Assembly (NCBI GenBank): GCA_948567375.1
Contig: OX419762.1
Coordinates: 35,569,034-35,633,033, forward strand
From: Lunularia cruciata
Taxonomy: Eukaryota; Streptophyta; Marchantiopsida; Lunulariales; Lunulariaceae
Length of the DNA: 64,000 bases
Reading direction: 5' to 3'
The position numbers and the translations under genes were made by a program. The notes beneath the pieces are model-generated. The model made no database searches. It worked only from the letters and a program-made list of their open reading frames with translations, and was not told where the DNA came from. Below are positions 24,575-37,049 of the stretch, piece by piece. Each line of letters begins with the position of its first letter. Position 1 is the stretch's first letter.

Positions 24575-25168
24575 TTAATTGTAATGTTCCGAGGATAGCA
24601 AAACACCCAAGAGAAAACACAAAAGAAGAAACACGAAGCTTCACACTCAAAACTCCAATGCCCCAAAGGAGCACCTTGTCATATTATTATATAGCCTATT
24701 GTATTCTCTCTAAGGAAGCTCTACACTTGGATCAGATACATGGATTGGTGACATGTCAATGAGCTCTACACTTAGATCAGTTTCATGCATGGGTGACATG
24801 TAAGTTCTGGTCCTATCTTGTTGGTCAATTAAGCTTTAACCAATGGGAATCTTTAGGGAATCTTTAGGGAATCTTTCTTTATGAGTCTCAATTTGCATGG
24901 GTGAGGTACCATTAGAAAGCTCTTGCCAAGACAAACAAGTATTGTCAATTGGTTTTTTATATTTTGAGGCTCAATTTATCCGTTTATGCCTCCAAAATTG
25001 GCTCTAAAGTTTTCAAGCTATTTTAGGTTTCTACTCTATTAGTAAAAGTACTCTTTTGGTGATACCTCTATCTATGTACTTAGTCCATCATATGTAACAT
25101 TCTTCCATATGTTACTAAGTCAATTTTTATCTCTAGATAATTTGTCTATCTATTGGTATTATATTAAT
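24575..25168 (-). mobile_element. Solo LTR with intact target-site duplication
   Basis: A 584-bp LTR (24580-25163) in minus orientation is bounded by perfect ttaat duplications (24575-24579 and 25164-25168). Its ends are TGTAATGTTCC on the left and GGTATTATA on the right, which in its own orientation gives TATAATACC...GAACATTACA, so the first TG has mutated to TA. It is homologous to the 834-bp LTR at 63120-63953 in the opposite orientation. Shared blocks include ggtgatacctct, the TATA box and the gtgctcctttgg stretch. No internal sequence lies next to it, so it is a recombined solo LTR. It contains three copies of a gggaatcttta motif (about 24846-24885). Confidence 0.88.
24685..24694 (-). 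promoter_or_regulatory. Conserved LTR TATA box (solo LTR)
   Basis: The minus strand reads CTATATAATA, identical to the motif at 63861-63870 in the related LTR at the right edge, and it lies about 110 bp from the LTR 3' end. Conservation between two diverged copies supports promoter function. Confidence 0.7.
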
Positions 25169-27470
25169 AAGTGGCCTCACATGTAATGTTCTTAACAATA
25201 TTGTCATGTTTCTTGAAACTTAGTATTTTGTATAGTACACAGACTTCATTAATTCCACAATTGTAAGTTAATAATTTTTATAGATCTTATGGTTGAAAAT
25301 TTATTTTTTATTGCTAAATTTTTTAATTGTATATATATTCTTAGTTTTTGATCCAAGATATTAATATAAATATTTACTTAAATTTTCCTTAAACTAAGAA
25401 GTTTGTCTTATATATTTACATATTTATAAGTATTGTATGTATGATCATTCACTTAATCTAATAATTTCTAATTATAATATTTCTTATTTATTAAATTATT
25501 ATATATATAATTTCAAAACTCTAATTATGGGGTACTAAAAGTATGTTTACATCTAAAATTATAAGAATAACATAAATTTGAGATACATTAATGTGAGTAA
25601 AGACCTACTCAAATTTTAAGACTACTATAAATGGTGGTCTTAGTTGGTAGTCTAAGTTAAAGATATCAAAGAATAAAAATATATGATTAGATTAACTTGT
25701 TGTTTAATAAATTAGTTACTTATAACTGTAAGATTAGGTTGGCTTGTTGCTTATCAAAGAATAGTTAAAATATTGGTAGTACTAATGAGAGTTGAATCAA
25801 AGATTTGTCATCATGCAAAAATGATCAAATTGTTAGTTTCTAAATTACAAAAATGATATTTTGATTGTAATGACATATAAAGGAATATAATAAGCTACCA
25901 AATTATTTGATTAACATAAGCTTCTACTAAAATTTTACTTATTATTACTTTTCTCTTTTTGGCTTTTTAATTATCCTTGTCATATAGGTCTCACTATGTA
26001 ATATTGTGTTGTTGAAGGTGAAACAAAAGATTAATGCAAGTTTTAGAAATCTTTCCTCTATAATATTAGTGCATACTTGATATAATGCAAGCTTTAGAAA
26101 TCTTTCTCTTATAATGGTAGTGCATACTTGATATATAGACCTTGTACTCATTACCTTAGTGTTCTACCTTAATTTTATTATGATGTTTCTTTATAAGCAT
26201 TTGCATAAATAAATTACTATGAATTATGATTATATTTTGTTCATCAAATTCTTTATAAGTGTACAAGATCTCTAAAATATGGATAATCAAATAGAAGAGT
26301 TTGTTTGATAATCAAAACAAAATATAAAGAATAAATAATCTTTAATAGAAAATGATTTAAAGTTCTTAAAAATTCTAAATATAAAATTTACTGAAAATAA
26401 GTTGAATTTTTCTCTTAGGTTCCTCATCAAAGCATTACAAATACAAACAAATTCACCAAAACATTAAAGATTGCTGGAAGTAAAGCTTGTAAAATTATTA
26501 TTTGGGAGTGTAAAAATATGACAATTCAATGTCGGCGTACTAATAGTATATTTGGTAAGAACAAATCATTCCCTCTAGATTGTTAATACTATGGGGCCTT
26601 ACAATTAGCGTATAGGAATGCATGAACTGAAGGAGAAAACAAGAACAACACAAGACAAGAACTTCCTTGGATCCAATCACCTTGACAACTATGACCGTGA
26701 TATGGCCTTTCACCCTTCCTAGAAGGTAGCATGTCATGGGAGTTGAAGTAATCATGATTCTCAATCTTCACTAGCAGTGTTACTCTATGATACTTCAAGT
26801 GTATGACCACCTATCTCTATATTGTTCTTGACATCTATAGAGTCCCTAAAGTTGCACACTCTAGATCCCTTTCACTCAAGTGTTTCTATTCATGCATCAA
26901 GATTCCTCACTCCCATTCAAATAAGCATGCAACCATCCTCACAAAGTATAGACTGATACACATACACCAACTCAAGAGTCTTGATAGTATAAAAAAATAA
27001 TTTTTACTCCAAAAGAAAGATGCATCAAATGGACATGGTGTTCATCGGGCTTAAGCTCCTTATATGTTCCCTACTCAACCACAAAGAAATCCAATAATTA
27101 CAAGGGGTTAGAAATCTCCTAATTACATCTAAGGCAATCAATGTTAATCACATCCTATCCACTAACCCTAAAGCTACTCCTTAAGCACAAGTGAGCCATG
27201 GTTATTTCCACCTTTGTGCGTTGTTGTTTTCTTAGGCTAACTAACACAAGGCTTTCAAAATATATCTTAATTATTATGTATAAAAGGCCTTAATCAACAA
27301 TTATGATGCCTAAACTATCCTAACTACAAGATGACACTTAGTTGTTTTTGCCAAAGACAGCCGTCATTTGTTTTGTAGGAGGTTGTATGTGAGATTATAC
27401 TTTGTTAGGAACAAGTGGTACTAGTGACAAGTTGCTCACTCCATTACATATGTGTATTAGCTTTGTAAGC
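25169..27470. other. AT-rich sequence with a 51-bp tandem repeat, no gene seen
   Basis: Most of this stretch is very AT-rich. The only clear structure is two 51-bp copies at 26034-26084 and 26085-26135 (atgcaag...acttgatata). Segment 26.5-27.3 kb is less AT-rich and may be part of an old LTR, but I found no partner, primer site or target duplication for it. Confidence 0.5.
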
Positions 27471-27479
27471 TCATTCCAA

Positions 27480-28620
27480 TATGCTTCAACTATTTATTTG
27501 GAGCTAGCTTGGGTCTTTGTAAACTTGGTGATGGTATGCCCTTGCAATTTGACCACCATCATTGCAACCTAGTCATTCATATACACCTTATATTCTAGCG
27601 TGTCAATTTTGGTCCAAAGATCTTTCATCTTCGCATGTTGGGAGCTCTTGTTAGCCATCCATTTCATCTGGTCCATCAACATGTTGTTGTATGTCCAATC
27701 ATTGCTAGCAACCTCCTTTTTTCATTTGCTAGGTTGGTTTGCTTGCTGACAAGCTTTTTTTGTTCCCCTACCTCATTCTCTTGTTGCCTTTTCAAGCTCA
27801 TTATCAAGTCCAAGATATGAAGGTTAGTTACGGTTTGAGGTTCTAGTATCTCATTTTTGCAATCATCATCTTAGTCCAAGTCTCTTCAATTTTGGTTCAT
27901 ATGCTTTGGAGTTCATCATTTTGTATCCACAACTTGTCCTTGTACTTCTTCTTTTTATGGAAAACCTTAACATCAAGTTTGTTGGATTTGTCCTTTAGCA
28001 ACATAAGTAGTATTTTTAGTATTTTATAGTGTTTGTGTTGTTGTTGCTTGTTCTTTTGAAACCTAACTAACTCTTTATCCTTCTTTGCATTCCAAGCTAT
28101 TGCTTCATTTACTTTGTTGGGAGAAGGGGTTTCTCTCTAGACCATGGATTGTACCATTTGATGGAGTTGATAGATCAATACCATTGGTTTGTCAATCATT
28201 ACATTGAGTTCTTTGTAGAATGGTAAGAACTCTTCCAAGGTTTCCATTGTAGGCATTACAATATTCACCATATAGATTGTTGTTAGTCACGTGATGGACT
28301 TTTCTCTGTATTGTACTTCTTTAAAGAAGGATTTGGTTGCGCTCATTCTTGCCAACCATTCTCTCTTATTGGTCCGAGCTAATGCTAGTCATGGTAGTTT
28401 CTCATTTGTGATGGCCAAGCACATTTTGTTTGTGCCTTCCCTCATCTTTGTTGGTTGTTGTTCACTTTGTGGCTTCTCCACCCATGTGGAGACGGGTTTG
28501 TTTTTTGGAAATGATTTTGGAGTTAGGTGGCATTCAAAGATTCTTTCATTAGGTTCTTCTTTCCTTATCTCATTTTCCTTGGCTGATGTCACCATGTCCT
28601 TTTTTTTACTCCCTTAGAAA
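27480..28620 (-). pseudogene. Decayed coding region for a lysine-rich, probably coiled-coil protein
   Basis: Reading the minus strand from 28614 downward, successive open segments interrupted by stops encode charged, helix-forming sequence. They include MVTSAKENEIRKEEPNE, a segment with METLEEFLPFYKEL, a Lys/Gln-rich stretch (VRFQKNKQQQHKHYK) and MIGHTT/NNMLMDQMKWM-type helices. The texture resembles the coiled-coil protein in the long LTRs of elements A and B, but I cannot show homology by eye. The region ends where the chromovirus LTR begins (28666). It is most likely transposon-derived and no longer functional. Confidence 0.4.
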
Positions 28621-28665
28621 AGGTCAATGAAAGCTAAGATTTGTGTCAAAGTCTATTTCAACTTG

Positions 28666-29009
28666 TGTAACAATATGGAGTTATTGATGAGTTAGTCAAG
28701 GCTAACTAAGTAGCAAATAAGCCAAATTAGGTTGGAATATTCTAGAAGTATCTAGGAAGCCACTTGGTACTTTCTAAGTATTGGGTAATGTGCATGACAA
28801 GTAGTGACTTCTAAGAGGAAGCTTCACGACTAGCTTAGATTGCATGCCAAGTAGGCGGCTTCTAGAAGGAAGATTCTCAAGAGCCTTGTATTCTCCCTAG
28901 AAAAACCAAAGCCCAAGCTCATGCTAGGCATTTGGAGTTTCTCACACTCAAGTGTCCCAATGTGATCTTCCATTCTCTTATTTCTCTCCTCAGTCTTGCT
29001 CTTTTATAG
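28666..29009 (+). repeat. Chromovirus P 5' LTR
   Basis: It begins TGTAACAATATGG, as does the remnant at 45969, and is taken to end just before the primer-site-like sequence at 29010, giving about 344 bp. The exact 3' end is uncertain because the terminal CA is not preserved. Confidence 0.65.
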
Positions 29010-29024
29010 TAGTATCAAAGTAGG
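29010..29024 (+). other. Degenerate primer-binding site of chromovirus P
   Basis: The sequence tagtatcaaagtagg resembles the initiator-Met primer site (TGGTATCAGAGC type) with several substitutions. Its position between LTR and gag supports the reading. Confidence 0.5.
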
Positions 29025-29029
29025 AATAG

Positions 29030-29502
29030 GATGGATGGAATTTATGGACCACCAAATCCATTTTTGCCAAACCATTGGGATTTTTGTGTCTATGTACTAT
29101 CCAAGCATCATTTCACATAATTCATCACTTCACTCTTTAGGCAAAATTTTCTAAATGAGATCACCTTATCCGAGAAACCCTTGGTACTTCTGGTTGTAAC
29201 TTATGGAGAACAATGGATGCATTGCATCTATATGTTAATTTAGATAAATTGGAAGTAGTGTGATAGAGTAGTAGCCATGGTGGCTATGCTCAAGGTAATC
29301 ATTACTATGCATCAACAAATAGAGCACCTTACTTGATTGTTGGATGAACAAGACTATCAATGACAAGAACATAGAGAGAGCATTAGTTCAAGAAGGAGAA
29401 GACTCAATCCAATTTCCAAAACCCAAGGTATTTGAAGGCAAGAATCTCTTGGGTGTAGTGGAGAATTTTATGTTTGACTACAAATGTTATTTCAAAGCTA
29501 CC
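29030..29502 (+). pseudogene. Chromovirus P gag, 5' part (interrupted by element A)
   Basis: The plus strand carries decayed gag sequence ending in an open segment (QFPKPKVFEGKNLLGVVENF...YFKAT). This is typical of the capsid N-terminus of plant gypsy gag (a P-x-F-x-G-pattern then a short helical segment). The coding stops abruptly at the target site ctacc (29498-29502) and resumes at 41846 in the same frame with NLQDEWKQILL. There are several stops upstream, so no intact start is visible. Confidence 0.75.
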
Positions 29503-32500
29503 TGTGACAACTCGGCAAATATCACTTTTGCGGTAATCAAGTAAGTAAAGTTTGTTCTCGTAGAGATACAATTTAGAATTGGTCAAATACAAAGTCAAAC
29601 AATAACAAGTAGTTCTTCTTGGTTGCATATTTAATCTCTCAGGTAGCAACTACACCCAGAAGAGAGTAACAAGCTCAAAATCTTGATAACTTGTCACAAA
29701 TTCAAACACCCATAATCACAACATAACAAAGATTTGGTCCAAACAAATCTTGATTGTGATGATTCAGATTCTCCCAAAGACGGTACTTCATGGCAAAACA
29801 ACTTTGCCTCAGAATTGTGTTCCACCCCTCTACTAAAGGCACAACTTCCTCTATCATAATTGCTTCACATCAACACTACGTTGCACTCACAACTGCAAAA
29901 TACTACCAACAATACAATTCCTCTCAGACCTGTCAAGGCATTGCTCCGATTGCACTTCACTCAAGATCAAACACACAAAATGAAGATCAAGCTGTGGAAT
30001 CTAACATCCAACACACTCTGATTTGCACTTCAAAATTCTCCACACACTCACAAATACACACACAAAGTTGACACTCGGAATTAAGCTCAAGCGACGAGCA
30101 CTGAAATCACCACTTTGCTTTATTTATCTTCAGAAATTGTGAATACTGAACAACATAAGACTACAAATGCTCCTTTTTAAATAGTGAAGCAATCGATAGT
30201 TACTAACAACTATATCATTCTACAACAACTATTCCTACCTATAGATCCAAAATGACAAACCACCTCTTCATATCTGCCTCTTCATATCTCAAAAACTATT
30301 ACTACTCCAATCCAATGTCAATCTCTTCATCGGCTTCCAAACCCGATGATCTTCCTATTACTTCTCCTTCTTTGGGTATATCTGATTCCACCAAATCCCT
30401 CACTATTTCTACTACTTCTACAGTATGATCTACAATTAAACTTATGGGTAATCTATCTACTTCCTTATTTGGCAACCCACTCCTCTCTAATGCCTTGAAT
30501 ACAAGTCCAAAGACACCTGAATTCCGACTTCTACAACATCAGACTTCTTCTCTTCCTTCACACTACTCCTAACTCTTTCTAACTTTGAATTTACTAAATC
30601 TAATCTGAGACTGACATTGTCTCCTACTTCTAACATCTTTTTGTCGACCTGCTTCCTCAATCAGATTAGTAGAGTGTTCATATCAACATCCTTGGCCCTC
30701 CTCTTCCAAGTTTCCTGCACAAGCAAATTTAACTCGTGTAATCTCGCTTCTTCCAATTGTCCTTCCGCTTCAGTGCACAACATAGCTCTCAATTTTCCTA
30801 TAACCTCTACTACTGATTCCAATGTATACCCTTGAGATTGCTCTACCTTCAACTCCTCCGCATATTGAGAGCTCTATAACTCAGCACTTCGTACTAACTC
30901 TCTCAACCTTTCTTCTTCTTGATGTTGGGTTGCCAACTCCCGCTGCCACGCCTGATCCTTCTCAGCGGCACTCTTCCGCAAGTTGTCTAACTCCTGCTCC
31001 ATTACTGCTGCCATCGCCTTCACATGGATACTCTCAATGCGCACTTCATTGACCTCTTCTTTCATCTTGGTCAGCAACATCGTCTGCTCCTTCAACTCTT
31101 TGGCTTGACACTGCATTTCTCTTCCTCTTGACTCCAAACTCTCTTGCAACTTCTCAAAAGTCTTCTTCTTCAAGACTGCATCCACCCGAAGCTCTTCAAC
31201 TTCATTGTCTCTTTGGGTTACTTGTTCTTGCAATCCCTTCACTTCAGCCAACAGATACTTCACCACCTGCAACTCGTTCCTTACCTTCATCGTAGCCTAC
31301 GGAATTACCTTCTGTTGCTCTTTCAACAACTCCAATAGTGGACTTACAACCTTCGCCAAATATTGTATTCCTCCAATGGTCCCTTTGTCTTTGGCCACAT
31401 CTTCTTACTTTGTTTCTTCCGCTGGCTTCTTATTCCAAAGTCTTGATCTTCGTCCCTTCAGCGATATTGCTTCCGAGCTTCCTTCTTTCTTACCTGCTGA
31501 ACTTGTGCTTGTAGGGTACTCCTTCTCTTCCACAACCAAGGCTACACAGGGATTAGCACTTCCCTCCATATCGTCAATGGTCGCATGAAAATCTTCATCT
31601 TCTGCTGCTCTAGCTGATTGTTGAACTTTATCTTCACCTTCAGCCTCAATTCCGGATTCCACACTTTGTAATGTGAGTTCCTCTTCTTCTAAGTCCTCTC
31701 CTCTAGACTCTGTCTCCCCTTTAGACTCTGTCTCCAACGGTTCTTCCTTTACCACCTTTTTATCCTGCACGGTGAGTCTTTGTGTCTTTCTTTGGGCTGG
31801 AGGTAACACTACGTCATTGGGTTGAGTCCGCTTCTTCTTCTTTGGGCTTATGATTTACTCCATCTCCCGTTGTCCTACTTTGAAGAAATGGTCATCACTG
31901 GCTCACAAATGCCCTATGTAGTGTTGTTTTTCTTCATCCACTTCTCATCTCAAATCCAAATGAAAGTGTAACACCATGCGACACCTCTCTTTGGTTGTCA
32001 GAAAATTCAATCCAAAGTAGAAATGCACTACAAACGGTGTGAAATAGTGTGGAGGAGAATGTTTTCTCCAATTAACAACCATCTGCCTTGTTTGCTGGTG
32101 GAAACTCTTCACCCAATTCACCTTTACTCTTGCAAACATCTAGTGGAAGAAGACCGACTACCGCATGTTCACGCATGTTGTTCTTTTGGGTTTGAACATT
32201 GCCATTATTGCTCCTATGAGGCTCCACTTAATTGGGTCCCGATAGGACTCCACCTTGTACCCATTAGTTGTTCACGGAGAGAAGAAAGAGTTGCAAATTT
32301 TTGTAGTCTCTTCTGCAGCCTCACACTTTTGATAGAAGGTGATCCCCGTTGGCTCTCCTGCTTCCCTTCCCAACACTAACCTCCAATCTGACTCAATCTA
32401 TCATGCCGGATTTCCTCTCTTCCCTTCAACTTCAGGACCTTCCTCACAATTACTGGTAGCTATCTCTACCATGACTCTTGGGAAATTGAAATTCTAGTTC

Positions 32501-33168
32501 CACGCTAAAAAGGTAATACAAAGTCTATTCAAGACTTTGATCCTTGCTACAACATCGAACATCCAAATTGCAAAGCTCCTTACTGCGAGGGCGTTCTTGA
32601 CCTCTTTGCCATGATTTGCTCTCTTGTTCTTTGGCATTGGAAGACTATTCTCTCTCTTGGACATGACACTCTAACCTCTTCTGGATTTTGGAAAATTTCA
32701 CTCTCAATTGGCTTCTTGGCACGCATCACTGCAGGACAACTACTCAAAGGAATAGGATATCTACTTGATATATACAATTTTTCCCTACACAATTGCAATT
32801 TTTTATTACCTCAAAGTGCAATCATTCCTCAATCAATTTCAAAATCAACTCTCCCTTCCTCTATGTGTCGATGTCCTGTCACTGTCAAGACATGCTTCTT
32901 CTACCTCTGCCGTTTCTTGAAGTGTATTTTCTTGCCACGTAGAGAAGTTGTTAGCCTATCTTTGTATTGGCTTTCACTGCCCAATTGTCTTTGGACTTGT
33001 GTCTTTGTACTTCCCTTCCAAGTACTTCCATTTTTTGACCCAAAGTCAACTTCTTTGGGTTTATTGCAAAGACACTCCCGTCCATTCTTTTCTTTGTAAT
33101 TTGGCTCTCTTACTCACTTTTTCCTCAAAACACTTCAAAATAGAAAAAAAATAATTTGTGGCACCACA
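29503..33168 (-). repeat. Element A 3' LTR (3,666 bp)
   Basis: Its left edge abuts the target duplication; its right edge (gcaccaca) abuts the purine tract. It is colinear with 39306-41840 except that positions about 30444-31573 have no counterpart there. At 3.7 kb it is unusually long and is mostly occupied by a decayed coding region on the gag-pol strand. Confidence 0.9.
30302..33110 (-). pseudogene. LTR-resident ORF of element A (coiled-coil protein, unknown function)
   Basis: On the same strand as gag-pol, one reading phase stays readable with scattered stops through most of the 3' LTR. The N-terminal part (from about 33.1 kb; an ATG at 32612) is the most broken. A middle globular-looking part (31945-32139: VNWVKSFHQQTRQMVVNW) is followed by an acidic/basic linker (31405-31809: KKVVKEEPLETESKGE, EDFHATIDDMEG). 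A long Lys/Glu-rich coiled coil follows (30661-31290). The C-terminus ends in a TAG at 30302-30304 after a phase shift (RSGLPNKEVDRLPISLIV). Element B encodes recognisably related sequence in its LTR (FHATIDRMKG; KSGLEGKYIDRIPMSAIV). I do not recognise the protein. It lacks RT, integrase or protease motifs and has no clear membrane segment. Confidence 0.72.
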
Positions 33169-33182
33169 TACCCCCTCCCTTA
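33169..33182 (-). other. Element A polypurine tract
   Basis: The minus strand reads AAGGGAGGGGGTA next to the 3' LTR. The same tract occurs at the equivalent position of element B (50226 onward). Confidence 0.88.
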
Positions 33183-33689
33183 AATATGAGCGTCCCCGTG
33201 AACACCGACAATTGGTTCTTTATACAAAGTTAGGTCTGTGGTCCAATATTTTTGAACCCTCCATCCATTTACTCAAGTGGCAAAAGGATTTCCTTCCAGG
33301 TCTGCAAGTTGAATAAATCTATTGGCATATATGTGCATAACACGGTATGGCTCCATCCACCTTAAATGCAATTTCCCCAAAAAAAGGATTAGTGATTGTC
33401 ATGTAACAATACCAAGTCATCTTCCTGAACAGCCACAGGCTTGATTCTCCTATTGTGCCGGACCTTCCTCTGTTCTTGTACTTCCTTTGTGGTTTGCATT
33501 GCATCATCCCTTTTCTCTTCTAACCACATCAGTTGGTGGATCCAAAGATCCTAGCTTTCTTTCTTCGACAAGCGTTCTTTGCACAGAATCTGATATGTTG
33601 GTACTTCAAATTCAACTGGTAGTATGAGATGCAATCCATATTTCAGGGAATATGGAGTTTGATTGGTGGTAATCTTTTCAGTTGTTTGA

Positions 33690-36600
33690 TATGCCTACAA
33701 AGCTATAGGTAACTTTGTGTCCCAGTCATAGGCATAATTGATTGTCACCTTGTTCAAAATTTTACCCAATAATCCGTTGGCCTTCTCCGTGAGTCTACTA
33801 GCTTTTGGATTGTAGGGAGTCATCTTCCGATGTTTGATATGGAAGTACTTGGTTAACACTTCCACCATAGAGTTCAAAAAATGAGTTCCCCAATCACTAA
33901 CCAATTCTAGAGGACACCCGTAACGGGAAATGATGTTTCGGAAGAAAATTTCTACAACTATTTCCGCATCATCTCTCTATGTTGCTTCTGCTTCTACCAT
34001 AATCAGTGCATACCAAGATGTACCTCTTCCTCGTGACTCGAGTCACTGGTTGAAATGACCCACAAAATCAATACCTTATTTCTCAAATAGAGCCAATGGC
34101 AAAATCGGTCTCAAAGGCCACTGGGAAGTCACCATCGGTTTTCTTGATCTCTAAAAGGCATCACAACTTCAAATATGGGCGTACATATCTTTATACATCA
34201 TAGGCCACCAATACCTTGCTGAAAGATTTTCTTTACAGTATTCTTTAGGGCATAGTGTCCCCGTAATGCTTCAGAGTGTAAGGACTCAATGACTCCTCTG
34301 ACTTTGTATACCTCCAAACATCTCCAAAGTACTTCATCTTTGCACATCTTAAACAAAATGTTGTGTTTTAATTGGTATGGTCCCATCTTCCTAAGGAAGA
34401 CTACACTTTGTTTTGGGTCCAGCCCCTTAGGACAATGACAAGTATGCAAATAGTGATATTTGGCCGCATACCTTGTACTTCCAACAGCCATTAGATGATA
34501 GAGTTCTTCATCAAGAAACCGATCATTGACTTCCAAGTCTTGGTCTTGAGTTTCTAACTTTGATAGGAAGTCCGCATTCAAATGCAAAGCTCCCTTCCTT
34601 ACTTGTACAGTGTATGTGAATTCTTGTAACAACAAGATCCATCTTGCAATTTGTTCAGACAAATCTTCCTTCTTGACCAAATGTTGCAATGCATAATGGT
34701 CAACATAGAAGACAAACTCGTATCCCAGCAAGTAGTGGCAAAATTTCTTGCATAAACCAATCCGAGTGCTTCTCTTTAGTTGTTGAATAGTTCTTTTTTG
34801 AAATTGATAATTGTCGGCTGGCATAATAAACTAGATAGTCCTTCTTCTTCTCATCCTTCTGACTTAAGATGACTCTGATTGCCATGGACAAAGTGTCCAC
34901 ATACACATGAAAAGGGGTGTCCCAATTTGGGACCCTCATAACTGGTGCTTCAATTAGTTTCCTTTTCAACACTTGGAAAGATTCTTCTTGTTTGGCTTCC
35001 CACAAGTAATCTTTGGACTTTTTGTAAGGGGTGCCGCAAGCACCGCATAGTTTGAAACAAAAAGTTTGTAGTATCCGACATGTCCTAAGAAGGCTCTCAG
35101 CTCCCGGATGTTCTTCAAAGATTCCAAAGCTGAGATAACTTTGACCTTCTCAACATCAACTTCAATACCTCGGCTTGACATCTGATGCCCTAGAAGAATT
35201 CCCTCCTTCATTACGAAGAAGCATTTCTCCGGGATGTAATGACAAACCGGCAGAACAACACCTTTCAAAAGTTTGGCAAAGGTAATCCAAATCTACATCT
35301 CTTCGCCCAAACACACAAAAATCATCAATGAAGACCTCCACAATTTTGCACAAGAAATCCTTGACGATTGTATTCATCATCCGCTAGAAAGTAGCAGAAG
35401 CATTACACAACCCAAAGAGCATTTGATTGTAAGCAAACGTGCCCCAATCGGTAGTGAATATATTTTATCCCTGTCCTCTTCTTGAATGGATACTTGATTG
35501 TACTCTGAAAATCCATTGAGAAAACTGTAACAAGGGTGACCAGCTACTTGGTCCAAAATTGTATCGGTAAAAGGCAAAGGATAATGATCCTTCCTCATTA
35601 CTGCATTCAACTTGCAAAAATCTTTGCACATTCAAATCTTTCCAATCTTCTTCTTTGGAATGATGACTATGGGGGAAACCCACTCACTACTCAAGACAAG
35701 AAAGATTATTCTGGCCCCTAAGTACTTATCAATTTCATCTTTCACCAAGAGTGAGTACTTCGGGTTCAGGCGGTATTGTCTTTGCCAAACCGGAATTGCA
35801 CCTTCAACCAAATCAATCCGGTGTTCTCCAAATTCTTGTGGAATACTTGGCATTTGATTGATAGACCAAGAAAATACATCCTGGAATTCTATAAGCAGGG
35901 TAGTGTGTTATGTCAACTCCTTCGAAGTGACTATCTTTGAAATCTTCAAAAGTTTTCCTTTGGTCAAGATAACATCTTGATAGTCATTGGGGTTGATGAC
36001 TCCTTTGATGTGGCTTGTTTGGCTTAATCTGAGCCGAACTGCAGTCAAATCCCCTTCCTCCAAGTTGTGTTCACCCGTGGTGATGTCATATGGGTCTTCG
36101 TCTTCAACCTCTACCTCGTAGCATTCTAAGTAATTGACTTGGACTTCATCTTCAGAGTCTTTGGAAGACAAAGATTATGAATCTTTGGATTCATCTTCAT
36201 CTTCCAACAAAGTTGTTTCCCCAAGGTGAGGAACCTTTGTCCAACTCACGGTCACCAGCTTCTGTTCTTTGGATGAAATGTCCTTAAATTGTAACTTTTG
36301 TTGGTGCAAATCCACAAGAACCTAGGCACTATACAACCAAGGTCTTCCAATCAAGAAAGGGTAACCAGTTTTGGTTATTGGTTGCAACACAATGTAATTT
36401 AACTTGAAGGGCACCCCTCCAATGATTGTAGTGATATTTGACAGCATGCCCAAAGGCCATCTCCTGGTTTGATCCGCAAATTTCAAAATTTGGGGTGTTG
36501 GTTCAAACGTTATATACCCCAATCAATATGTAGTGTCTTTTGTCATGACATTCACACCCAACCTTGAATCAATGGATATGGATGTGATCATATAGCCTGT

Positions 36601-37044
36601 GATCTTTGCATCCACTTTGAGAGATCCCAAATCTTCTTGTTCAATATGATAAATTGCGGGCAAGTCTTTCTTGGTCATTACCCTTACTTTCTTGAGGGCT
36701 GAACTCAACTGCTTCTTGTATAGCTTGTTGTCCTCCCATAATTGCTTAAATGTGACATTAGCACTCATAGATGTCAAATCAGCCACAATATCATATTGCA
36801 GGACTCCTTCCAACTTTACCTTCTTTGCCTTCATCTTTGGGTCCAAAGTCTGCCCTTGTTCAAACCGGACTTTGGGGTGCTTTAAGATGGTGATTGGAGT
36901 ACTAATGGTTTTGTCCCAATTTTCTTTGGGTTGACCAACTTCGGCTTGGATCAAGTCCTTTACTTTGGACTGGATATCCGCCGGAAATATAGGAGGCTTC
37001 ATCTTTGTGTCCTCCTCCAAACTCATCCCCCGCATTCTAAGCAC
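33690..37044 (-). pseudogene. Element A pol: protease, RT, RNase H, integrase (decayed)
   Basis: Reading right to left: a pre-protease motif (LQYDIVADL...ANVTFKQL, about 36.8 kb) and a retropepsin-like segment (SISIDSRLGVNVM, about 36.55 kb). Reverse transcriptase follows (SSEWVSPIVIIPKKK at about 35.67 kb; VFIDDFCVFG with the catalytic DD at about 35.32 kb). RNase H comes next (FHVYVDTLSMAIRVILSQ at about 34.9 kb; FVFYVDHYALQHLVKKE at about 34.7 kb). Integrase has a damaged zinc-binding head near 34.27 kb, GIDFVGHF at about 34.06 kb, VSDWGTHFLNS at about 33.88 kb and MTPYNPKA at about 33.8 kb. Stops and shifts are frequent, so the copy is inactive. Confidence 0.88.
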
Positions 37045-37049
37045 TACTT

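Noticed and set aside
30617..31588. Plus-strand frames within the LTR of element A
   Set aside because: They are antisense to the coiled-coil reading frame, show leucine/serine-rich shadow composition and do not correspond between elements A and B.
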